A program made the position numbers and the translations under genes. Below the pieces are notes generated by a model. That model was given only the letters and a program-made list of their open reading frames with translations. It did not search any database and was not told where the DNA came from. This document shows positions 27,879-37,294 of a DNA stretch of 64,000 bases, one piece after another; within the stretch, counting starts at the first letter, position 1, and each line of letters opens with the position of its first letter. The stretch comes from Gammaproteobacteria bacterium (lineage in GTDB: Bacteria; Pseudomonadota; Gammaproteobacteria; Pseudomonadales; Halieaceae), in contig JAUHXH010000001.1 of NCBI GenBank assembly GCA_030427085.1, forward strand, positions 1,054,001 to 1,118,000, in the 5' to 3' direction.

Positions 27879-30800
27879 ATAGTAGAGGTCCGCCGACTGC
27901 TGCAGGCCGCTAACCACCTCAAGCCACAGGTTACGCAGCAGGTCGAGTCGCACCGTCAGCGTATTCACCGGCTCGTACAGACCCAGCCCGTAAGACAGAT
28001 AGAGTCGATCGCCGATGCGCCCGCCAATCTCGGCGCGGGTGGATTCTTCGTGACCCTGCAAGCCGAAATCCACTTTACTGAGTGGCCCGGAACTGCGCGG
28101 CAGTGCACTGTTCAGGGCCAAGGCTGTGGCCACCGATGCAGAACCCCCATCGCGGCCAATACCCTTACTGCCCAGCAGGTAGGCCATAATCTGCGCCTGA
28201 GGCATGGGCGGACGGGAGTAAAACTCCAGTTGCGGGAGGTCAAGGCTGCCGCCAATACGCATGCCGGCGGTAACCTGGTCCTCGGTAATTTCGCGCTCCG
28301 CTTCCAGATCCAGTTGCGGGTTGTCCGGTGGGCCAACAAAACTGACGGTGCCCCGGCGCAATTCCAGCGGCTGCCCCATGGCCTCCACCCGGCCCCGGGC
28401 CAGTCGCAGATTGCCATATAGGGAAAGCGGTTCACGGGCCTGCTGGCGCAGATGCAGTTTACCGCCCACGCGCGCGTCAAAACCCTGCCCGGTAATGTGT
28501 GCGGCGTTATCGATGGTGACAGCCAGGTCCAGCCGCACCTGGCTGGAAGCACCGCCCGCTGCCGCCTCATCACTAACGTCTACACGAACGACATCATCCG
28601 ACACAGCAATACTGCTCGGTGGCAATTGGTCGACCACGATCTCCGCCGAGGGCACCTGCAACGAGCCTGTGATTGCCAGTTGGTCTGCATCCCACAGCAG
28701 ATTCAGGTCTTCAGCCACCGCAATGGTGGTGGCGGGCGGTAACATAAGCGTCTTGGCCGTACCGCGAATCTTCGCCTGCAAGCGCGGTTGCGGCGGGAGC
28801 TGCAAGGTGCCGTCGATCTCGCTACTGCCCTCGCCCACCACGAGCTGACCCCGCAAATCCGCCTCCCGCCCGCGGAATTCGAGGATCAGGTCTGCATCAT
28901 CGATCCGTGTGGGATTATCCACCAACGCTGCAACACCATTGCTCAATTGCAGGGGGCCACGAATCTGCGGAGAGTCCAGGTCGCCCGACAGGGTCAGGCG
29001 GCCATTGACCACGCCGCCGAGTTCGTCGAGCACGGGAATAAACGGCCGCACCAATCGCAACTGCAGGTCAGAAATATTGATCAAACCGGCGGCCGCCCGT
29101 GATGCAGTGCTCGTTTGCGCGTCAATGGTGACGACCGCTTTGTCATTCATGGTCAACTCGCCAAGCAAGTTGCCATCCTGATCATCACCGTCGTAGGACA
29201 GCAGAATTTTGTCCCAGTCCAACTGGGCGGTTTCTCCATCTGCCAGCGTCTCCGCCAGTGATCCAGCCCCCACTTCCACCTTTGCCAGCACGGACTCCGG
29301 GCGCCAGTCCTGCCAGCGGGTCGCCACGGTCGCCTGCGCAGCACCTTCTACCGTGAACTCTTTCGGCAACCAGCCACGAAGGTCGTTGAGGTCTCCACGC
29401 AGTACCGCTGAGGCACCGCCAGTAGGACCGAACAGCAAATCGGCAAAACACAGCTCCGTTCCCGCGCGCTGCCAGCAGTGGTCTGCCAGAGACACGGATT
29501 GCTGTTGCCGGTCGAGTTCCACCAACACGCTCTCACCCAGGCGCCAGTTGCCCGCCGGGCCGCGCAAATTCATTGGCTGCAACTCGCCAGCCCAACCCCC
29601 GTCGGTGGGCTCACCCGACACCACGACCGCCGTGCTGATATCACCTTCGGTTCGCACGGCGATTCTTTGCACGTCGGTGTTGCCGCTGATATCCAGTGCT
29701 AATTCTTTTTGCTCGAAGGCTTCATACCGTAGTGAGCGCACCGTGGCTGACAGATCGAAGGGGCGTTCTGCGCCCATGGCAAGCTGCCCGGCAAGCGTGC
29801 TGGAATCGGTTGTGAGCGCCCCGAATCCAAGGCCACTGCCCTGCCCCTTGAAAGTCACACTTTCAGTCGCATCCACCCACTCCCATTGAATGACTGCTTC
29901 CCCCTGAGCGTCCGCAAGCCACAAAGACAAATCGCGCAGACTGAGATTGCCGCGTGGCGGTGCCCCCGCTACCGCTCGTACGCTGCCCGTCGCGCCGTTG
30001 ACGTCAAAATTGATGTCAGTGCCCGACAAATCCCGGCCGGCACGCAAAGACAACTCGCCCTGTACCTCAGCGGGAAGCGCATTCACTTCGCCGCGTAAAT
30101 CGATGTCGCGTAGGAACACTTGCCAATCACCATCGATTCGAGCCTGCGCCAGCAAATTGGCCTCGCCATTGACAACGCCCTGCAAGGGGCCCGTCAGTGC
30201 CGGCAGCGGATAATTGTCAGACTGCAATTGAGCCCGCCACTCGTGCCCCTGATCTACCGGAGTCACACTCCCCTGCCCTCGCAACTCACCTGCGCCGTCA
30301 GCCGGACTGATCCGCACGCTGGAAAACTCGGCAAATCCGGCCTCATGGCGCGCTTCTATTGCCACCGTCTGGGCAGCGAGATCAGGCGCACTGAGCGTGG
30401 CTTCGATTGCCGCGAACTGCTGACGTTGATCGCCGCGAACTGATACGGCCCAGTCCGGCGCCACCGTCACCGCAGGCAAGTCCTCAAGCCCCGGTAAAGT
30501 ACTGATTTGCACCGCAGTTGGCGCAGTCGCTGGTTCGCCGCCGCACTGCCCTGTGATATCCGCGGCAAACGGCAAGTGATCCTGCAACAGATCGACCTGC
30601 CCCTGGAAACCAACGGCGACAAAGCCGCAGAAATAACCTGCCGTTTCGAGCCGGTCTAACGGCCCTCGCAAGGCAAGGCTACCCTGCCCATGATGCAACA
30701 GCGCGGCGGCAGGAGGTTGTTCGGTGGTCAGTTCCAGTTGCGCGTCCAGGCGCGGCGACCGTCCGGCCCGGAACTCCCCTGTGATCGACACAACTCCCCA

Positions 30801-31532
30801 CGAATCACTGTCGATACGCAGTTGCTCAACAGCCACGTGATCTGCCGAGGCCGTCACGCCTCCTGACAGGGACCACAGCGGGATTTGCTGGGCCGGCGTG
30901 GTAACGGCAGCATCAACAATCCTGACTGCCGGTAACTGCAGGATGAACGGCAGCGGCAGGGATTGCAGGTTTTCCTGCCAGTTCCCGCCGTCCGAGGTCT
31001 GCGTGTCGGCCGTCAGCGCCACGTGGGATCCTGCGATATCCAGCGCCGACAAATTGAGGGTGTCACCGTGCCATCGCCCCTGCCCCGTCACTGGGCCTGC
31101 GCGCAAGTTACCCCCCGGCCAGTCGATCAGCAGATGCTTGATCGCCAGTTTTTCGGCAATCACTGCGTACGGGAGCGACAGTGGAGTCACTGGCCCAGTG
31201 TCCTGGTTCTCGCTGTCGGTAATGACCAGTTGTAGCGAACGCGTGGATAGCGAGTCGACACAGAATTCGCTGCGCCAAAGACACTGCGTATCGAGTTCCA
31301 GAACAACATCATCCAGGGTCACAGTAAGGCCCGGGCCCCGCCATTCAATACTGGTCAGGCGTATGCCCTTCGCCAGGTTACCGCCCCCGTATTCAACTTG
31401 CAGGCCCGGCACCCATCGGGCGGCATTGGCAGCAAGTTGCGCTCCCGTGGAAGTAAAGGGCAACACAGCGAGTACGGCCAGACCCGTAAACAGTAAGGTA
31501 AACAACGCAATGGCGATGGCGCGGCGGTTCAA
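27861..31532 (-). CDS. tamB: Translocation and assembly module inner-membrane component TamB
   Basis: A 1223-residue protein with one N-terminal membrane anchor (AIAIALFTLLFTGLAVLAVL) and a very long repetitive beta-strand region typical of AsmA/TamB bridge proteins. The C-terminal DUF490 domain contains RLARGRVEAMGQPLELRRG, PPMPQAQIMAYLLGS and ends SADLYYSWEQR. TamB spans the periplasm, works with TamA in inserting some barrel proteins, and is implicated in phospholipid transport to the outer membrane. The start codon is TTG at 31532, inside the tamA stop (TTGA overlap), so the pair is translationally coupled. E. coli TamB is 1259 aa. Confidence 0.95.
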   Translation of the reverse strand: MNRRAIAIALFTLLFTGLAVLAVLPFTSTGAQLAANAARWVPGLQVEYGGGNLAKGIRLTSIEWRGPGLTVTLDDVVLELDTQCLWRSEFCVDSLSTRSLQLVITDSENQDTGPVTPLSLPYAVIAEKLAIKHLLIDWPGGNLRAGPVTGQGRWHGDTLNLSALDIAGSHVALTADTQTSDGGNWQENLQSLPLPFILQLPAVRIVDAAVTTPAQQIPLWSLSGGVTASADHVAVEQLRIDSDSWGVVSITGEFRAGRSPRLDAQLELTTEQPPAAALLHHGQGSLALRGPLDRLETAGYFCGFVAVGFQGQVDLLQDHLPFAADITGQCGGEPATAPTAVQISTLPGLEDLPAVTVAPDWAVSVRGDQRQQFAAIEATLSAPDLAAQTVAIEARHEAGFAEFSSVRISPADGAGELRGQGSVTPVDQGHEWRAQLQSDNYPLPALTGPLQGVVNGEANLLAQARIDGDWQVFLRDIDLRGEVNALPAEVQGELSLRAGRDLSGTDINFDVNGATGSVRAVAGAPPRGNLSLRDLSLWLADAQGEAVIQWEWVDATESVTFKGQGSGLGFGALTTDSSTLAGQLAMGAERPFDLSATVRSLRYEAFEQKELALDISGNTDVQRIAVRTEGDISTAVVVSGEPTDGGWAGELQPMNLRGPAGNWRLGESVLVELDRQQQSVSLADHCWQRAGTELCFADLLFGPTGGASAVLRGDLNDLRGWLPKEFTVEGAAQATVATRWQDWRPESVLAKVEVGAGSLAETLADGETAQLDWDKILLSYDGDDQDGNLLGELTMNDKAVVTIDAQTSTASRAAAGLINISDLQLRLVRPFIPVLDELGGVVNGRLTLSGDLDSPQIRGPLQLSNGVAALVDNPTRIDDADLILEFRGREADLRGQLVVGEGSSEIDGTLQLPPQPRLQAKIRGTAKTLMLPPATTIAVAEDLNLLWDADQLAITGSLQVPSAEIVVDQLPPSSIAVSDDVVRVDVSDEAAAGGASSQVRLDLAVTIDNAAHITGQGFDARVGGKLHLRQQAREPLSLYGNLRLARGRVEAMGQPLELRRGTVSFVGPPDNPQLDLEAEREITEDQVTAGMRIGGSLDLPQLEFYSRPPMPQAQIMAYLLGSKGIGRDGGSASVATALALNSALPRSSGPLSKVDFGLQGHEESTRAEIGGRIGDRLYLSYGLGLYEPVNTLTVRLDLLRNLWLEVVSGLQQSADLYYSWEQR

Positions 31533-33265
31533 AATTCAGCACCAATGGTGAGGTGGACGCGCCATGAGGGGTCGTCCTCAGACACACTGTTAGCCACATC
31601 GAGACGAATGGCTCCCACCGGTGACAGATAGTGAACGCCAAACCCCGCGCCGGTCACCGCATTAAAGTGACTGCCATTAAAAGCGTTGCCGCTATCGACA
31701 AACACCGCCGCTCGCCAGGTGTCATTCACGTAGTACTGATATTCAGCGCTGCCGATAGCAAGGCGGTCACCACCGATCACCAGCTCACGGGGTTCACCGT
31801 CAGGTTCCTCTACCGTCACCGAGGGCCCCAGCGATTGGAAGGCATAACCCCGCAGACTGTAGGACCCACCGGCGAAAAAACTCAGGGAAGGTGCGAGGTC
31901 GGGCCGCTCTTCTGTATCGAAAAATACCGCCCCCAGTTCCAGCCGCCCCACCAGGCGGTGACGATCCGACAGCGAATACACCCCACGCCAGTTACCGTAG
32001 AGTCGTACCAGATTGAGGTCAGACCCCGCCCTGTCGCTGCCAAACTCAGCCTCGTAGTACTGACTGAATCCGTGCGCCGGGTCCAGCACGCGATCGCCAT
32101 CTATGCGCAGGGTATGGGCCCAACTCAACCCGGGTAATAGATAGGAGTTGCGCTTGCTGCTACCGACAAGGTCCCAATCCTCACGCAGGAAGCGCAGGCT
32201 GGTACGCCACACGGCGGGCCCGGTACGGCGCTCGCGCCGCATGCCGGCTTCCTGTTGATGGCTCTCCAGATCACCGTATTCGTTGTCCTCCACACGAGCG
32301 CGTAGTTGCAATATGTCATCCAGCGGGTGAGTCAGGCCCATGGTATAGGTGAAACTGCCGTTGGGTCGCACCGGCGAATACTCCAGCCGGGTTTCCTGTC
32401 GATGGCCGTAGTGATTCAGCAGCGGTGTGCGCCAGGTGAGGGAGACCCGCTCACGTGTATCGCTGCTGTAGCCAAGCCCGAGGCCGTAACGCTGCGCGGC
32501 CGCCGCTTGCAACTCAAGCCGGATCGGCACCGCGCCGTCGCTGCGTTCAGCGAGCAGCGGGCGCACCAGGGCGCTGTCGAAAAAGCCGGTGCGCTGCAGG
32601 TCACCCTGAAAGCGCTGCAGCTTTTCCAGCTCGAAGGGTTCGCCCTCTTCAAAGGTCTGCAACTGCTGCAAGCGCTTTTCATCCAACAACGAGTGGCTCA
32701 GATGAATTGGGCCGAAGCGATAACGCTGCCCACTGTCATAGCCCAGGTGGATGTCTGCCCTGCCCTCGGTGGCGTTAACAGAAATACTGTGCGCCACCAG
32801 CTTGCCGTCAAAATAGCCTCGCGCCTGCCCCAGGCTCAGCAGGCTCTGCTTGAAATCTTCATAGTGACCGTGGTGCAGCGCAGCGCCTGACTGGAGCACG
32901 GTATCGGCCACCAACTCGTCAAAAGCGGGATCATCGGCAGCGGCACCACTCAACTCGATGGCCACCTCGCCGAGACGGACGCGCGGCCCGCGATCGACGT
33001 CAATCTGCAATTGCCAGGTCGGTTCGCTGCGCTGCAGGTGTAGTTCGATGGTGGGCTCGTAATAGCCCAGCGCCTCAAGACTGAGGCGAACCTGACGTTC
33101 CGCCGATGCCAGGAAATTGCCACGGGCAGCGATCGTCTCCGGCGCCTTCCCGAGGTAAGCCTGTACGTTGTCGCGCGTGCTCTGTGACAGCCCTTCCAGC
33201 GAGTACTCAAGCGTGGGCGCGCCCTGTGCTGGGCCAGCCACGGTCAGCGTAGCCAGCGCGATCAC
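31529..33265 (-). CDS. tamA: Outer-membrane assembly factor TamA
   Basis: A 578-residue Omp85 protein: three POTRA-like segments over about 18-250 (including GYYEPTIELHLQ and YGLGLGYSSDTRERVSLTW at the barrel start) and a 16-strand barrel with the family motif GGSYSLRGYAF and the C-terminal strand LTIGAEF. It forms the TAM complex with the coupled tamB gene. The frame begins at GTG 33265, but this leaves a signal peptide without a basic n-region and no Shine-Dalgarno nearby. An AUC codon at 33283 sits seven bases after AGGGGG and would give MKLFYIVIALATL..., a complete signal peptide; the true start may be there. Confidence 0.93.
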   Translation of the reverse strand: MIALATLTVAGPAQGAPTLEYSLEGLSQSTRDNVQAYLGKAPETIAARGNFLASAERQVRLSLEALGYYEPTIELHLQRSEPTWQLQIDVDRGPRVRLGEVAIELSGAAADDPAFDELVADTVLQSGAALHHGHYEDFKQSLLSLGQARGYFDGKLVAHSISVNATEGRADIHLGYDSGQRYRFGPIHLSHSLLDEKRLQQLQTFEEGEPFELEKLQRFQGDLQRTGFFDSALVRPLLAERSDGAVPIRLELQAAAAQRYGLGLGYSSDTRERVSLTWRTPLLNHYGHRQETRLEYSPVRPNGSFTYTMGLTHPLDDILQLRARVEDNEYGDLESHQQEAGMRRERRTGPAVWRTSLRFLREDWDLVGSSKRNSYLLPGLSWAHTLRIDGDRVLDPAHGFSQYYEAEFGSDRAGSDLNLVRLYGNWRGVYSLSDRHRLVGRLELGAVFFDTEERPDLAPSLSFFAGGSYSLRGYAFQSLGPSVTVEEPDGEPRELVIGGDRLAIGSAEYQYYVNDTWRAAVFVDSGNAFNGSHFNAVTGAGFGVHYLSPVGAIRLDVANSVSEDDPSWRVHLTIGAEF

Positions 33266-33311
33266 GATGTAAAACAGCTTGATGGTATTACCCCCTCACG
33301 ATATCTGCGCA

Positions 33312-33317
33312 ATTATA
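33312..33317 (-). promoter_or_regulatory. Minus-strand TATAAT box upstream of tamA
   Basis: A perfect -10 hexamer (TATAAT reading 33317 to 33312) lies within the inverted repeat TGCGC (33306-33310)/GCGCA (33319-33323). No good -35 is seen. A transcript from here would start near 33305 and place AGGGGG (33296-33291) in a very short leader. Confidence 0.45.
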
Positions 33318-33411
33318 CGCGCAACGGGCCACAGCAGACCGCCGTTGTCCGCGCCAGCGCCGTCACTTACCATGGGCGCTTTCTCTATCCAATTATTTCC
33401 GGAGTAAGATT

Positions 33412-35205
33412 ATGACAAGCCCAATCGTCCGCCGTTCAGCGCGGGCTGCCGTATTGGCTTGCGCCGCACTGTTTATGGCAGCCTGCGCCAGCACGTCCAC
33501 CACCGACACGGCGGGAGCCGACCAGAAACTCCGTGAATTGTATGAGTCGGAGTACGCCTGGCGCCAGCAAACCCAGGGCAAGGTGAAAAATGACCAGGGC
33601 GAGTGGAAATCAGGCAGCCAACTGCCCGAGGTCGATGCCGCCGCCCAGGCCGAACATCTGGCCTACTGGGAGAAGGCGCTGGCGCAACTCGATGCCATCG
33701 ATACTGACAACCTCAGTCATGAGGAGCAGATCAACGCCGCGGTTTTCCGCCAGATCGTCACCTCACTGGCCGACCAGGTTCGCTACAAAACCTACGAGGC
33801 GCCACTCAATTCAGACACCTTTTTCTGGACCGGCCTGTACCCCCGGATCGGCGGTTTTGACAACGCTGAAGGCTATCGCCGCTATATCGGGCGCCTGAAC
33901 GATTTGCCGCGATTCTTCAACGACAACGTCACCAACATGCGCGCCGGCCTGGCCCGGGGCTACACACCGCCCCAGGTCACCCTGATCGGCCGCGACAAAT
34001 CCATCGAGGCCTATCTCGTGGCGGGTGAAGGCAACCCCTACTGGACACCGCTGAAAGACATGCCCAGCTCGATTTCGGCACAGGACGCCGCCGCCCTGCG
34101 CCAGGCTACCCTGAAGGCCATCGAGGAATCGGTCGTGCCTGCGTACAGGAAGCTGGGGCAGTTCATGCAGAATGAATACATCCCCGGCGCCCGCAAAACC
34201 CTCGCAGCACGGGAGATGCCCGACGGTGAAGCCTTCTACCAGGCCCAGATTCGCCGGCACACCACCCTGAACCTTACCCCCGCAGATATCCATCAGCGCG
34301 GGCTGGACGAAGTGGCGCGGATCAAGGCGGAAATGCAGGCCACCATCCAATCCACTGGCTTCGAGGGCAGCTTCGAGGAATTCCTGGAGTTCCTGCGCAC
34401 CGACCCCCAGTTCTACGCCAAAACCCCGCGTGAGCTGCTGTCCTACTCCGCCTACGTGGCCAAGCGCGCGGATGAAAAACTCGGCGCAACGCTGGGCTTT
34501 TTGCCCCGTCGCCGCTTTACCATTCTGCCGGTGCCCGATGCGATCGCGCCCTTCTATACCAGCGGCCGCGGCGGTTTGAACAGCTGCCTGATGAACACCT
34601 ACGACCTGCCCTCGCGCGCCCTGTACAATCTGCCCGCGCTGACGCTGCATGAGTGCGCCCCCGGTCACGCGCTACAGGCCGCCATCGCCCTCGAAGCACC
34701 CGGCGACATCCCCGAGTTCCGCGCCAAGAATTACTTCTCGGGTTACGGTGAGGGCTGGGGCCTCTACACCGAATGGCTCGGCATCCAGATGGGTGTGTAC
34801 GAGACGCCTTACGAGGATTTCGGCCGCCTGTCCTACGAAATGTGGCGCGCTGCGCGACTCGTGATCGATACCGGCGTGCACTATTTCGGCTGGAGCCGTG
34901 AGCAGGCACTGGACTACCTGCAATCTCACACCGCCCTGTCGGAGCACGAAGTAACCACCGAGATCGACCGTTACATCGCCTGGCCCGGCCAGGCTCTGGC
35001 CTACAAGCTAGGGGAAATGATGATCCGCCGTGAGCGCGCCGAAGCAGAGGCCGCCCTGGGTACCGATTTCGATCAACGCTACTTCCACGACGTGATCCTG
35101 GGCTTGCGCTCGGTTCCCTTGCCGGTACTGGAAGCGGAGCTGAATCGCTGGGTAGATGGCGGTGGGGCCAACCCCTACCCCGAACTCAATCCGGCCAGCG
35201 ACTGA
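33412..35205 (+). CDS. DUF885 family lipoprotein, putative metallopeptidase
   Basis: A 597-residue protein with a lipobox (LFMAAC, Cys25) and the DUF885 fold: a helical N-terminal half, then LPALTLHECAPGHALQAAIAL (about 405-425), with His-Glu and a second His like a zincin site, and YGEGWGLYTEWLG (about 446-458) supplying a further Glu. Family members are predicted envelope peptidases of unknown specificity. CCGGAG precedes the ATG by about nine bases. The gene is divergent from tamAB and is followed ten bases later by pap, so it may be the first gene of a two-gene unit. Confidence 0.88.
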   Translation: MTSPIVRRSARAAVLACAALFMAACASTSTTDTAGADQKLRELYESEYAWRQQTQGKVKNDQGEWKSGSQLPEVDAAAQAEHLAYWEKALAQLDAIDTDNLSHEEQINAAVFRQIVTSLADQVRYKTYEAPLNSDTFFWTGLYPRIGGFDNAEGYRRYIGRLNDLPRFFNDNVTNMRAGLARGYTPPQVTLIGRDKSIEAYLVAGEGNPYWTPLKDMPSSISAQDAAALRQATLKAIEESVVPAYRKLGQFMQNEYIPGARKTLAAREMPDGEAFYQAQIRRHTTLNLTPADIHQRGLDEVARIKAEMQATIQSTGFEGSFEEFLEFLRTDPQFYAKTPRELLSYSAYVAKRADEKLGATLGFLPRRRFTILPVPDAIAPFYTSGRGGLNSCLMNTYDLPSRALYNLPALTLHECAPGHALQAAIALEAPGDIPEFRAKNYFSGYGEGWGLYTEWLGIQMGVYETPYEDFGRLSYEMWRAARLVIDTGVHYFGWSREQALDYLQSHTALSEHEVTTEIDRYIAWPGQALAYKLGEMMIRRERAEAEAALGTDFDQRYFHDVILGLRSVPLPVLEAELNRWVDGGGANPYPELNPASD

Positions 35206-35214
35206 GTAGAACCC

Positions 35215-36708
35215 ATGTGCGCTGACTCCCTGTTCGATGCCCTCCAGACCGGCAACAAGCTGGACAAGGAGGCGTTTGATCGCAGGGAGTTACCCCTGCG
35301 CCGCGCCCTGCTGCAGGCACAGAACGCGCTGCACGACGCGGACTCACCGGTGATCGTCATAGTGGCCGGCGCGGAGGGATCCGGTAAGGGCATGCTGGTC
35401 CATCGGCTGAATGAGTGGATGGACCCCCGCACCATCAACACCGAGGCCTTCTGGGAAGCATCGGATGAGGAACAGTCTCGCCCCTCGCACTGGCGGTTCT
35501 GGCGTGGCCTGCCGCCGCGGGGGCGCATCGGCATCTTTTTCGGTTCCTGGTACACCCAGCCCCTCTACAAGCGGTCCCTGCGCACCTGGAACAAGGCGGA
35601 ATACCACCGCAGCCTGCAACACATCTGTGACCTCGAGCGAATGTTGTGTGACGACGGCGCGGTGCTGGTCAAATTGTGGTTTCACGTCAGCCGAGAAACC
35701 CAGCAGCGCCAGTTTGCCCAGGAAGAGCCGCACCGGCAGCAAAACCTGCGTACCGGACTGGAGGATCTGGTCACCGACAAGCTGTACAAAAAGCTGCAAA
35801 AGGCCGGTGAACAGGCCATTGAGACCACCCACAGCAATACCGCGCCGTGGCACGTCATCGATGCCGAAGACCGCCTGTTTCGAGACATCACTGCCGGGGA
35901 AATAATTCTCAGCGCCATGCAGCGCAAACTGTCCGGGGCGGTCAATCCAGGCCCAGCGACTTCTCCACCACCGGCGCCCGAGACCAGCGCTCTCAATAGC
36001 GTCGACCTGTCTGCCACACTAGCCAGGCCCGAATACCGCAATCACCTGCGAGCACGGCAGTCTGATTTGCAAGCACTGGCCTGGAAGGCTCGACACCAGG
36101 GGCGTTCAGTTGTAGCGCTGTTCGAAGGTTGGGATGCCGCCGGCAAGGGGTCATCCATCCGGCGGGTGACCCAGGCGATCGACCCCCGCCTGTTCCGGCT
36201 AAACCAATACGCTGCACCTACCGAACAAGAGCATCGCTACCACTACCTTTGGCGCTTCTGGCGAGATCTGGCCCGGGACGGTACCCACAGTTTCTTTGAC
36301 CGCTCCTGGTATGGCCGCGTTCTGGTAGAGCGTGTCGAAGGCTTTGCCGCAGAAGATGAGTGGCAGCGCGCCTACCACGAGATTAATCGCTTTGAAGAGC
36401 AATTGACGGATCACGGCAGCCTGGTGCTGAAATTCTGGATTCACGTCAGCCCCGAAGAACAGCTCAAGCGCTTTCAGGAACGGGAAAACACACCCCACAA
36501 GCGCTACAAGATAACCCCCGAGGACTGGCGCAACCGGGACAAACGGCCGGCCTATGAAGCCGCCGTGGAGGATATGGTGGCGCGAACCAGTACGCCCCAT
36601 GCTCCGTGGACGCTGATCGCCGGCGAGGACAAGAAGTTCGCCCGCATTCAGATTCTCGATACCTTCTGCCACGCCATGAGCGACTGGCTGAAGTCAGGCA
36701 AGGGTTGA
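35215..36708 (+). CDS. pap: Polyphosphate:AMP phosphotransferase (class II PPK2, two-domain)
   Basis: The 497-residue enzyme consists of two tandem PPK2 domains. Each has a P-loop (GAEGSGKG at 52-59; GWDAAGKGS at about 305) and a lid/Walker B region (FDRSWYGRVLVERVEGF in the second; FFGSWYTQPLYKRSL in the first). The first domain has the less standard sequence, as in known Pap proteins, where only the C-terminal half is catalytic. It uses polyphosphate to convert AMP to ADP. It lies ten bases after the DUF885 gene. No ppk or ppx gene is present in the window. Confidence 0.93.
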   Translation: MCADSLFDALQTGNKLDKEAFDRRELPLRRALLQAQNALHDADSPVIVIVAGAEGSGKGMLVHRLNEWMDPRTINTEAFWEASDEEQSRPSHWRFWRGLPPRGRIGIFFGSWYTQPLYKRSLRTWNKAEYHRSLQHICDLERMLCDDGAVLVKLWFHVSRETQQRQFAQEEPHRQQNLRTGLEDLVTDKLYKKLQKAGEQAIETTHSNTAPWHVIDAEDRLFRDITAGEIILSAMQRKLSGAVNPGPATSPPPAPETSALNSVDLSATLARPEYRNHLRARQSDLQALAWKARHQGRSVVALFEGWDAAGKGSSIRRVTQAIDPRLFRLNQYAAPTEQEHRYHYLWRFWRDLARDGTHSFFDRSWYGRVLVERVEGFAAEDEWQRAYHEINRFEEQLTDHGSLVLKFWIHVSPEEQLKRFQERENTPHKRYKITPEDWRNRDKRPAYEAAVEDMVARTSTPHAPWTLIAGEDKKFARIQILDTFCHAMSDWLKSGKG

Positions 36709-36803
36709 GGCGAGGGTTGAGCCGAAAGTCCCGGAATCCCGGTATAGAGGCCCTACGGCGCGAGCAGTATAATCGCGCGCTCAAATTGAAGGAGCCAGCA
36801 AGC

Positions 36804-37289
36804 ATGAAGCTGCACATCATCACCACCGGCGGCACCATCGACAAAATTTACTTCGATGCCAAAAGCGACTACCAGGTCGGTGAACCGGTGATCGGAGAGT
36901 TGTTGCACAAGATGGACGTGGGGCTGAAATACTCCGTGGAGTCGGCGCTGCGTAAGGACAGCCTGGACATGGACGACGCCGATCGCGCCGCTATTCGCGA
37001 ATGCGTCCTGGCCACCGACGCTCCCCTCATCCTGATCACTCACGGCACCGACGGTATGGTCGCCACCGCCGCTGCCCTTACCGGCATTGCCGAGAAATGC
37101 ATCGTGCTTACCGGTGCGCTGCAACCTGCAGCCTTCGCCCAGACCGATGCAATTTTCAACATCGGCTGTGCCATCGGCGCGGTGCAGAGCAAGCCCGCCG
37201 GGGTTTACATCGCCATGAACGGACAGGTTTTTGACGCCGACAAAGTGGTCAAAAACGTGGCCGAAAACCGCTTCGAAGTGGTGGGCTGA
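36804..37289 (+). CDS. Half-length asparaginase-domain protein
   Basis: The start at 36804 follows GAAGGAGCC and gives 161 residues. The N-terminal domain of type I/II L-asparaginases is present: ITTGGTIDKIYF (Thr near 7-10) and LITHGTDGM with the catalytic Thr-Asp pair, then LTGALQPAAFAQTDA. The C-terminal domain of a normal asparaginase (about 330 residues) is absent and there is no downstream continuation in any frame before the convergent DUF819 gene. Proteins of this short length occur as a family in gammaproteobacteria, so this is probably a natural short form, not a fresh truncation. Substrate and activity are uncertain. Confidence 0.8.
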   Translation: MKLHIITTGGTIDKIYFDAKSDYQVGEPVIGELLHKMDVGLKYSVESALRKDSLDMDDADRAAIRECVLATDAPLILITHGTDGMVATAAALTGIAEKCIVLTGALQPAAFAQTDAIFNIGCAIGAVQSKPAGVYIAMNGQVFDADKVVKNVAENRFEVVG

Positions 37290-37294
37290 ACGGA

